From: UBA5018 sp044375975
GTDB taxonomy: Bacteria > Cyanobacteriota > Cyanobacteriia > PCC-6307 > Cyanobiaceae
Direction: 5' to 3'
Length of the DNA stretch: 36,980 nt
NCBI GenBank assembly: GCA_044375975.1
Contig: JBILLQ010000029.1
Coordinates: 1-36,980, forward strand
Shown: positions 31,219-36,980 of the stretch, in pieces
Layout of the letters: every line of letters starts with the position of its first letter
Position numbering within the stretch: position 1 is the first letter of the stretch
Made by a program: the position numbers and the translations under genes
Notes under the pieces: generated by a model
What the model was told of the DNA's origin: nothing
The model's database searches: none
Seen by the model: the letters and a program-made list of their open reading frames with translations, nothing else

Positions 31219-32208
31219 ATGGCCCGCCGCGCCCTACTGGACTTCGAGAAGCCCCTGGTGGAGCTGGAGGAACAGATTGAGCAAATCCGGCAATTGGCGC
31301 GAGATTCAGAAGTGGATGTCAGTCAGCAGTTGCTGCAGCTGGAAACTCTGGCCACCCGGCGCCGCCAGGAAATTTTCGATGCGCTGAGCCCAGCCCAGAA
31401 GATCCAGGTGGCCCGCCATCCCCAGCGCCCCAGCACCCTGGACTACATCCAAGTAATCACCGATGAATTCATCGAATTGCATGGTGATCGACGCGGCTCC
31501 GACGACCAGGCCCTGGTGGGCGGCATCGGCCGCATTGGCGAGCAGGGGGTGGTGCTGCTGGGCCACCAAAAGGGTCGCGATACCAGGGAAAACGTGGCTC
31601 GCAACTTCGGCATGGCCTCCCCTGGGGGCTACCGCAAGGCCCTGCGCCTGATGGAGCATGCCGACAAGTTTCGGCTGCCGATCCTCAGCTTCATCGACAC
31701 CCCGGGGGCCTATGCCGGGGTACTGGCCGAGGAGCAGGGGCAGGGGGAAGCAATTGCCGTGAATTTGCGCGAGATGTTCAGGCTGCGGGTGCCAATCCTG
31801 GCCACGGTGATCGGTGAAGGCGGCTCTGGCGGCGCCCTGGGCATCGGCGTGGCCGACAGGCTCTTGATGTTTGAGCACAGCGTCTACACAGTCGCCAGCC
31901 CAGAGGCCTGCGCCTCGATCCTGTGGCGGGATGCCGCCAAGGCCCCCGTAGCCGCCGATGCGCTCAAAATCACCGGTGCCGACCTGCTCAAGCTGGGCAT
32001 CGTGGACCGGGTGCTCGCCGAGCCCTCCGGCGGCAACCATGCCGCCCCCCTGCAGGCCGCCGAAACGCTCAAAGCGGCTCTGCTGGACGAGCTCACTGGG
32101 CTGCGGAGCCTCTCGGAAGACCAGCTGCTCGACCAGCGCTACGCTAAGTACCGTGCCATGGGCCGGTTTCTGGATTGCGTCTCGCCAGAGTCCACCCTTA
32201 GCTCTTAA
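31219..32208 (+). CDS. accA: Acetyl-CoA carboxylase carboxyltransferase subunit alpha
   Basis: 329 residues with the usual N-terminal helical region (LDFEKPLVELEEQIEQIRQLA), then ARHPQRPSTLDYI, ELHGDRRGSDDQALVGGIG, NFGMASPGGYRKALRLM, FIDTPGAYAG and EGGSGGALGIGVAD of the carboxyltransferase fold. With AccD it transfers CO2 from carboxybiotin to acetyl-CoA, giving malonyl-CoA for fatty acids. It lies 145 nt downstream of aar on the same strand, so the fatty-acid entry enzyme adjoins the alkane exit enzymes. Confidence 0.97.
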   Translation: MARRALLDFEKPLVELEEQIEQIRQLARDSEVDVSQQLLQLETLATRRRQEIFDALSPAQKIQVARHPQRPSTLDYIQVITDEFIELHGDRRGSDDQALVGGIGRIGEQGVVLLGHQKGRDTRENVARNFGMASPGGYRKALRLMEHADKFRLPILSFIDTPGAYAGVLAEEQGQGEAIAVNLREMFRLRVPILATVIGEGGSGGALGIGVADRLLMFEHSVYTVASPEACASILWRDAAKAPVAADALKITGADLLKLGIVDRVLAEPSGGNHAAPLQAAETLKAALLDELTGLRSLSEDQLLDQRYAKYRAMGRFLDCVSPESTLSS

Positions 32209-32271
32209 GGTTTTGCTTGGGATCGCCCTGGGGCGAACCCATGCTGCCAACCGTCCCTCTCTCTCGATCCC

Positions 32272-32982
32272 TTGGCTGCGGTATTGATCACAGGTGCCTC
32301 CAGGGGCATCGGGGCTGCGACCGCCAGGGCCTTTGCCCGCGCTGGCTACGAGCTGCTGCTTGTGGCACGCAGTTCTGCAGATTTTCAGCGGCTGGTGGAG
32401 GAACTGGCGGCAACTGGTGCCACGGTGCATCACACCTGCTTGGACCTCAGCGATGCCGCGGCTGTCGGCCCGGCAATCCAGGAGCTGTGCCAGCGGGGTG
32501 GCAGTCCGGATGTGGTGATCAACAATGCCGGAGCCGCCTACACCGGCCCCCTGGCGGCAATGCCCCTAGAGAGCTGGCAATGGTTGATGCAGCTCAACCT
32601 CACCTCTGTTTTTCAGGTCTGCCAGGCGGTTTTGCCTATGCTGCGCGAACGTGGCCAGGGCTCGGTGATCAATGTCAGTAGCCATGCAGCCCGCAATGCC
32701 TTTCCAGATTGGGGCGCCTACTGCACCAGTAAAGCCGCCCTCAATGCCTTCAGCCGTTGCCTGGCCACCGAAGAGCGTAGCCATGGAATTCGTGTATCCA
32801 CGATCACTTTGGGTGCGGTTAATACGCCATTATGGGACAGCGAAAGTGTTGACAGTTCCTTCGATCGCCATGCGATGCTAGATGCAAATCGAGCGGCCGA
32901 GGCTTTGCTCTATATCGCCCAACAACCTGCCACTCAAGTGGTAGAAGATCTCACCCTGATGCCGGCTGCCGGCGTGCTCTGA
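32272..32982 (+). CDS. Short-chain dehydrogenase/reductase
   Basis: 236 residues of the classical SDR family: cofactor loop TGASRGIG (7-14), NNAG at about 84-87, catalytic Ser136/137, and YCTSK with Tyr150 and Lys154. The Arg residues in the GASRG loop suggest NADPH. It resembles 3-oxoacyl-ACP reductases but is too generic to name. The only usable start is TTG at 32272; the frame is open back to the accA stop codon but has no ATG or GTG. It lies between accA and folE, 26 nt before folE. Confidence 0.88.
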   Translation: MAAVLITGASRGIGAATARAFARAGYELLLVARSSADFQRLVEELAATGATVHHTCLDLSDAAAVGPAIQELCQRGGSPDVVINNAGAAYTGPLAAMPLESWQWLMQLNLTSVFQVCQAVLPMLRERGQGSVINVSSHAARNAFPDWGAYCTSKAALNAFSRCLATEERSHGIRVSTITLGAVNTPLWDSESVDSSFDRHAMLDANRAAEALLYIAQQPATQVVEDLTLMPAAGVL

Positions 32983-33008
32983 ACCAAGGCCTTTCCCTGG
33001 CCCCACCG

Positions 33009-33917
33009 ATGACCTCCACCCTCCCCTCAAACATAACCAACTTGACTACCACTGCACTGTCCGCTACAGAATTTGCCGCCAAACCACTGTCCCCAAATTC
33101 ATTTTCTGCCAATTCTCAGACCCCAGACCTCAGCGTCCCTGAGTCTGCCGCAATAGCTTCAGCCGCAATAGATTCAACCGTCCCAATTTCTCCAGCTTCA
33201 AACTCATTGATATCAAGCTTAGATGCTCAAGTAACACCCGCCAGTCTGCGCATTCGCCAGAGGCTGGAAAAGGCGGGCGTGCCCTTTCTAGCCAACGATA
33301 ATATTTCCGAGCATTTAGAGGAAGGCGATCTGAACCAACTCGAGGTCGAGGTTGCCGATAAGGTGCGCGATTTGCTGCGTAGCCTGGTGATTGACATTGA
33401 CAATGATCACAACACTCAGGAAACAGCTGAGCGCGTTGCTCGCATGTACCTCCATGAGGTATTCAAAGGGCGCTATCACGTTCAGCCCAAGATAGCCAGC
33501 TTCCCTAATATCAAGAATCTGGATGAAGTTTATACAGTGGGTCCGATCTCAATCCGTTCCGCCTGCTCACATCATCTAGTGCCCATCCTCGGTAACTGCT
33601 GGATTGGCATTAAGCCCGGTGAACATGTAATTGGCCTATCCAAATTTGCGCGGGTGGCCGATTGGGTCTTCTCCCGCCCCCACATCCAAGAGGAAGCAGT
33701 AATCATCCTTGCCGACGAGATTGAACGTCTCTGCAAGCCAAAAGGCCTGGCAATTTTAGTGAAAGCCCAGCATTATTGCATGAAGTGGCGGGGAGTCAAG
33801 GAGCTTCAAACCAGCATGATTAATTCCGTGGTGCGTGGTGATTTCCGCAAAGACCCCAGCCTGAAAGCTGAATTCTTTGAATTGGTTAAGCAACAGCAAG
33901 ATCTGCTGAGCACCTGA
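33009..33917 (+). CDS. folE: GTP cyclohydrolase I with long low-complexity leader
   Basis: 302 residues. The catalytic domain starts near residue 105 (GDLNQLEVEVADKVRDLL). Zinc ligands are Cys186 and His189 in SACSHHLVP and Cys257 in QHYCM. It converts GTP to dihydroneopterin triphosphate for folate and pterin synthesis. CEHH of most relatives is CSHH here. Residues 1 to about 75 are Ser/Thr/Ala/Pro-rich and include two 15-nt units (33148-33162 and 33163-33177). This leader is longer than in typical FolE and is also less GC-rich than the surroundings, so it is probably a lineage-specific disordered extension. A downstream start could be used instead. Confidence 0.94.
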   Translation: MTSTLPSNITNLTTTALSATEFAAKPLSPNSFSANSQTPDLSVPESAAIASAAIDSTVPISPASNSLISSLDAQVTPASLRIRQRLEKAGVPFLANDNISEHLEEGDLNQLEVEVADKVRDLLRSLVIDIDNDHNTQETAERVARMYLHEVFKGRYHVQPKIASFPNIKNLDEVYTVGPISIRSACSHHLVPILGNCWIGIKPGEHVIGLSKFARVADWVFSRPHIQEEAVIILADEIERLCKPKGLAILVKAQHYCMKWRGVKELQTSMINSVVRGDFRKDPSLKAEFFELVKQQQDLLST

Positions 33918-33973
33918 TCCCCTCGCTGCCTAGCTGCTACCCAGCTAAACCAGGCAAAACCCTGCAGACCCAG

Positions 33974-34016
33974 CGGCTAGCCCAGGCCCCAGCTCGGCTA
34001 GCCCAGGCCCCCAGCT
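33974..34016 (-). repeat. Duplicated 21-22 nt unit next to the stop codon of the secreted hypothetical
   Basis: CGGCTAGCCCAGGCCCCAGCT at 33974-33994 is followed by the same sequence with one extra C at 33995-34016. The last base coincides with the minus-strand stop codon of the next gene. It lies in the convergent gap after folE. Confidence 0.85.
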
Positions 34017-34573
34017 CAAGGTTGCGCCCTCACCCCCAGCACAGGGCCCAGCCTGGAGGAAACCTGGCGCTGGCTGCCGCTATTGGCTGAAGGAATAGCC
34101 ACCACCAGCATCACCTGGGCGGCCACATCTGAGGGTTGCAACTGATAACTGGGGCCCTGGGCACCACTGATCAGCAGCCAGCGGCGCTCGCCGGGCATCA
34201 GGCGATACCAATGGAAGGCCGTGGCTGGCAAAGCCGCCAGCGCAGCTGCCGCCAGATTCGCCCTAATTAGCTGTCCCTGCCGGGCCTCTCCCGCCAGGGT
34301 CAATTGCTCCAATCCCTGGATCTGCTGCTGCACGGCCCCCTCCAACTGCAGATCGCTGGAGATCTGTTGGCGCATGGCATTGATTTGGCTCTGGGGATCA
34401 GCGCTCACCCCGGGCACGCACTGCAGCTGGCCAGCATCGGTTAACTGACAGCCGATCAAGTCTTGGGCAAGGCTGAAGGGCACCAGGCGCAAGGGGGTAA
34501 GCCAGGGGGCCAGGGAGCCGCCAAGGGCGGTCATAAACAGCAGCAGGGGGGTGCGGAAGCGGAATCCAGGCAT
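34016..34573 (-). CDS. Secreted hypothetical protein with repeat-generated start region
   Basis: About 185 residues from ATG at 34573 (MPGFRFRTPLLLF). An N-terminal hydrophobic segment (LLLFMTALGGSLAPWLTPLRL) suggests export. The mature part has CQLTDAGQLQCVPGV, with two cysteines likely forming a disulfide, a helical Gln-rich middle (MRQQISSDLQLEGAVQQQIQ) and FHWYRLMPGERRWLLISG. I do not recognise the family. Upstream the frame continues through 12-nt repeats that each supply an in-frame ATG (reading MPRS), so the true start may be any of several codons up to 34633. It is downstream of trpF on the same strand. Confidence 0.7.
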   Translation of the reverse strand: MPGFRFRTPLLLFMTALGGSLAPWLTPLRLVPFSLAQDLIGCQLTDAGQLQCVPGVSADPQSQINAMRQQISSDLQLEGAVQQQIQGLEQLTLAGEARQGQLIRANLAAAALAALPATAFHWYRLMPGERRWLLISGAQGPSYQLQPSDVAAQVMLVVAIPSANSGSQRQVSSRLGPVLGVRAQP

Positions 34574-34628
34574 TGATCGGGGCATTGATCTGCGGAGTGA
34601 TCCGGGCATTGATCGGGGCATTGATCGG
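34569..34628 (-). repeat. Five 12-nt tandem units carrying in-frame start codons
   Basis: Units at 34569, 34581, 34593, 34605 and 34617 follow GGCATTGATCGG on the plus strand; the middle one is diverged. On the minus strand each good unit reads CCGATCAATGCC and contains ATG, giving MPRS-MPRS in the frame of the secreted hypothetical protein. Confidence 0.95.
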
Positions 34629-34690
34629 GGCAACGAATCAGATTCAGGGCCACATCATCGCCACCGAAGGGCCATCCTCAAGACTCTTAC

Positions 34691-35350
34691 TCAGCCGCCA
34701 GAGGCTGGCCAAGCCTTTACAGCGCTGACCAGCTGGCGCACCCGGTTCAGATCCTTGTCGGCTGGCGAGCGCTCCACGCCACTGGAGGCATCCAGGCCAG
34801 TGGGGGCCAAGGCAGCGAGGACATCGCCCACCAGCTCAGCCCGAATGCCGCCGGCCAGCCACCAGGGCACTGGCGACTCAAATCCATGCAGCCATTGCAG
34901 CGGAATGCGCTGGCCGCTGCCCCCCAACTGGTCACTCACCCAGGCATCGAGCAGTAGTCCATCCACCACCGGCCCATAGGCCGCCACGGCCGCCAGGTCC
35001 TCCGGACGCCGAATACGCAGCGCCTTCCACACCTGCACAGCCAAATTTTTTCGCAGGGCAGCACAGCGCTCTGGGGTTTCAGAGCCGTGTAACTGCAGCA
35101 CTTGGTGACCACAATCGGGGGAGAGCTGGGCCAGTTGAGCTTCGGTTGGGTCGGCCACCACCAGCACCCTCTGGCAGGCGGGCGCCGCCGCCGCCACCAG
35201 CTGCCAGAGGGCGGGGCGGGCGGCGGGCAACACATGGCGCGGTGAGGCCTCAACGCCGATCACGCCGATGGCATCCACCCCCAGGGCAGCCACGGCCTCA
35301 GCCTGGCCTGGATCTCGCAGACCACAGATCTTGAGCAGTGGAGCGGCCAT
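34691..35350 (-). CDS. trpF: Phosphoribosylanthranilate isomerase
   Basis: 219 residues. The start KICGLRDPGQAEAVAALGVDAIG is diagnostic, with the general base Cys9. The general acid is Asp135 in VVDGLLLDAW. QLHGSETPERC and the phosphate-binding PWWLAGGI follow, then GLDASSGVERSPADKDLNRV at the end. It performs the Amadori rearrangement of phosphoribosyl anthranilate in tryptophan synthesis. It is divergent from the site-2 protease. Confidence 0.96.
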   Translation of the reverse strand: MAAPLLKICGLRDPGQAEAVAALGVDAIGVIGVEASPRHVLPAARPALWQLVAAAAPACQRVLVVADPTEAQLAQLSPDCGHQVLQLHGSETPERCAALRKNLAVQVWKALRIRRPEDLAAVAAYGPVVDGLLLDAWVSDQLGGSGQRIPLQWLHGFESPVPWWLAGGIRAELVGDVLAALAPTGLDASSGVERSPADKDLNRVRQLVSAVKAWPASGG

Positions 35351-35551
35351 CGGGGCGGCAAGCGGAGGAGGGGGCTGGATGCCGCCATGCAGACAACAGC
35401 TCCAAAAGCCTCTGGCCTGGAGCTGATCAGCTGGCAGATCCGGAGCTTGATCTGCTCGGCATTGCTAGCGCTCGCCAAGGCAAAGCGATCACAGCTTTCT
35501 AAGATTGTGTCTCACCCCGGTCAGCGCCGGGAATCAGGAAGATCGGAGCCC

Positions 35552-36808
35552 GTGGGCGAAGGCTGGCAACTGCTCAAAATTCGCGGCATCCCCCTGCGCA
35601 TCCATCCGAGCTGGTTTTTGATCCTGCTGGTGGTGACCTTCGCCTTTCAAAAGCAGTACAGCCTGCAGCTGGGTGCTAATTCCCTCAACGCAAACCTCGG
35701 CGCTGGCGGCCTCTGGATCCTGGGGCTGGTCACGGCCCTTTTGCTGTTCACATCGGTGCTGCTCCACGAGCTGGGCCATTCGCTGGTGGCCCTTAGCCAG
35801 GGGGTGAAAGTGCGCAGCATCACCCTGTTCCTGCTGGGGGGTGTGGCCAGCGTGGAGAGGGAATGCGATACCGCCCTGGGGGCACTGCTGGTGGCGGCCG
35901 CCGGCCCGGCCGTGAGCCTGGCCTTGGGGGTGAGCCTGCTGTCCAGCACCCATCTGGCCGCCCACCTAGCCCCCTGGCTGGGGGCCTTGGTGCAGGAGCT
36001 GGGGCGCTTGAACCTGGTGCTGGCCCTGTTCAATCTGTTGCCAGGTTTGCCCCTCGATGGCGGCCTGATCCTCAAGGCCCTGGTGTGGCAGGTCACGGGC
36101 AGCCAGCGGCGGGGGGTGGAGGTGGCCAATGCCAGCGGCCGATTTATGGCCTATCTGGCCATCGGCCTGGGGGCGGTGCTGCTACTGCGGGGCGGCGGCA
36201 TTGGCGGCGCCTGGTTGATGCTGCTGGGCTGGTTTGGCCTGGGAGCCGCCCGCAACCAGAGTCAGATGTTGGCGCTGCAGCAAAGCCTCAACGAACTGAA
36301 GGTGCGCGATGCCGCCGGCCGTCGCTATCGAGTGCTGGAAGCCAGCGACAAACTGCGGGAACTCAGCCGCCTGAGACTGGCCGAGCGCCCCAGCGAGGGC
36401 CAGGGCGATTGGCTGCTGGTGACGGACCGGGGCCGTTGGCGGGGGGTGATCGACGATCAGCCACTGCAGCAACTGCCGGTGCAGCGCTGGGACACCGATC
36501 GGATCGCCGATTACCTGCGGCCCCTCTCCAGCCTGCCCACCATTGGCGAGGCAGCTCCCCTGTGGCAAGCGGTGTTGCAGCTGGAGGATGCAGCCACCGA
36601 CCGACTGCTGGTGCTCAGCCCCGCAGGATTACCCAGTGGCACGATCGAGAGGCCTGAACTGGGAGAAGCGGTACTGCGCAAACTTGGCCTGAGGCTGCCG
36701 GCGGCAATGCTCGATGTGGCCCGCCGCCAAAACACCTATCCGCTGGGGCTGGCCCTGGCTGCTGTGGTGCGCACCATGGTGGCTTCCGGGGAAGCCCGTA
36801 CCCCTTGA
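35552..36808 (+). CDS. Site-2 protease family (M50) membrane metalloprotease with CBS-like tail
   Basis: About 418 residues from GTG at 35552 (VGEGWQLLKIRGIPLRIHPSW, the usual family beginning). An ATG at 35387 is in frame but adds 55 residues without domain character. The zinc motif HELGH lies at 72-76 in a membrane helix, and the third ligand Asp169 is in NLLPGLPLDGG. Several more hydrophobic segments precede a soluble C-terminus that looks like a degenerate CBS pair (LLVTDRGRWRGVIDDQPL, DRLLVLSPAGLPSGTIERPEL). Relatives cut membrane-bound regulators such as anti-sigma factors; CBS tails may sense adenylates. It is divergent from trpF; the right edge beyond it holds a transposase remnant. 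Confidence 0.9.
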   Translation: MGEGWQLLKIRGIPLRIHPSWFLILLVVTFAFQKQYSLQLGANSLNANLGAGGLWILGLVTALLLFTSVLLHELGHSLVALSQGVKVRSITLFLLGGVASVERECDTALGALLVAAAGPAVSLALGVSLLSSTHLAAHLAPWLGALVQELGRLNLVLALFNLLPGLPLDGGLILKALVWQVTGSQRRGVEVANASGRFMAYLAIGLGAVLLLRGGGIGGAWLMLLGWFGLGAARNQSQMLALQQSLNELKVRDAAGRRYRVLEASDKLRELSRLRLAERPSEGQGDWLLVTDRGRWRGVIDDQPLQQLPVQRWDTDRIADYLRPLSSLPTIGEAAPLWQAVLQLEDAATDRLLVLSPAGLPSGTIERPELGEAVLRKLGLRLPAAMLDVARRQNTYPLGLALAAVVRTMVASGEARTP

Positions 36809-36861
36809 ACCGAATCCAGGGCAGCTGGACAAATTTCCGATTCAGCCATAGCCGCTCCTGA

Positions 36862-36980
36862 TCAGCAACAAAACTCCGCAGACCGGAGCAGGCGCTCTGG
36901 CCGCGGTCTGCTGCCGATGCAGGCAATGAGCAGACGCTGCAGCAAACCCTTCAGATTAAAACGGCGATTGAAGCGATAAG
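36862..36980 (-). CDS. C-terminal fragment of a probable transposase, cut by the window edge
   Basis: The last 38 residues before a TGA at 36862-36864 read YRFNRRFNLKGLLQRLLIAC and onward to SAEFCC. The FRFNRRF-like motif followed by a Leu-rich helix resembles the C-terminus of IS1595/ISXO2-type DDE transposases. Only the end of the gene is visible. The sequence GGGCAGCTGGACAAATTT at 36819-36836, between the protease stop and this fragment, could be an element's terminal repeat, but its partner lies outside the window. Confidence 0.45.
   Translation of the reverse strand, partial: YRFNRRFNLKGLLQRLLIACIGSRPRPERLLRSAEFCC

Noticed and set aside
35387..35551. N-terminal extension of the site-2 protease from ATG 35387
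   Set aside because: The 55 added residues lack domain character and family members begin near the GTG at 35552; the stretch more likely holds the promoter region divergent from trpF.

Overview
The window is a densely packed, visibly GC-rich stretch of a picocyanobacterial chromosome (Synechococcus/Cyanobium type). The lineage call rests on several genes: a ferrochelatase with a C-terminal chlorophyll-binding helix, a transaldolase with an EF-hand tail, a Tab2/Atab2 photosystem-translation factor, a cyAbrB regulator, a geranylgeranyl-reductase-family flavoprotein, and the alkane pair aldehyde-deformylating oxygenase plus acyl-ACP reductase. Gaps are short. I see no rRNA, tRNA, CRISPR array or prophage. 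The only mobile-element trace is a probable transposase C-terminus cut by the right edge.

Layout. 1-192 is AT-rich and non-coding. 0.2-2.8 kb (minus): a two-domain histidine phosphatase followed by a dihydroorotase-like protein that has lost most metal ligands. 2.9-8.5 kb (plus): a CPBP membrane protease, an FtsL-like protein coupled to ftsI, transaldolase/EF-hand, and a stand-alone cyclic-nucleotide-binding domain. 8.7-13.5 kb (minus, in transcription order): a tyrosine recombinase, cobO, pyrH, frr and a geranylgeranyl-reductase-like flavoprotein. 13.6-18.2 kb (plus): hemH, an M23 peptidase, ilvB with a terminal zinc ribbon, a secreted SNase-like protein and a small membrane ORF. 18.5-22.8 kb: a secreted hypothetical protein (minus), PEP synthase (plus), and a variant metallo-beta-lactamase-fold protein (minus). 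22.9-28.3 kb: a COG2509 flavoprotein (plus), then cyAbrB (minus), and the coupled trio S1-like protein, Tab2, PgeF (minus). 28.4-33.9 kb (plus): creatininase-like, ado, aar, accA, an SDR reductase and folE. 34.0-36.8 kb: a secreted hypothetical protein and trpF (minus), then a site-2 protease (plus).

Functional themes. accA feeds malonyl-CoA into fatty-acid synthesis, an SDR next to it may be a lipid or general reductase, and AAR/ADO turn acyl-ACP into alkanes. hemH, cobO and the GGR-like protein belong to tetrapyrrole and chlorophyll metabolism. frr, pyrH and the S1-like/Tab2 genes concern translation and nucleotide supply.

The most unusual signal is not one gene. At least a dozen places hold short, degenerate tandem repeats (unit 11-29 nt) at gene starts, gene ends, intergenic gaps and one internal protein loop. 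Inside coding sequence the unit is 12, 15 or 21 nt, always a multiple of three. Outside it is often not (11, 19, 29 nt). This looks like a recurrent local-duplication process filtered by reading frame, and it creates lineage-specific protein tails, inserts and multiple start codons.
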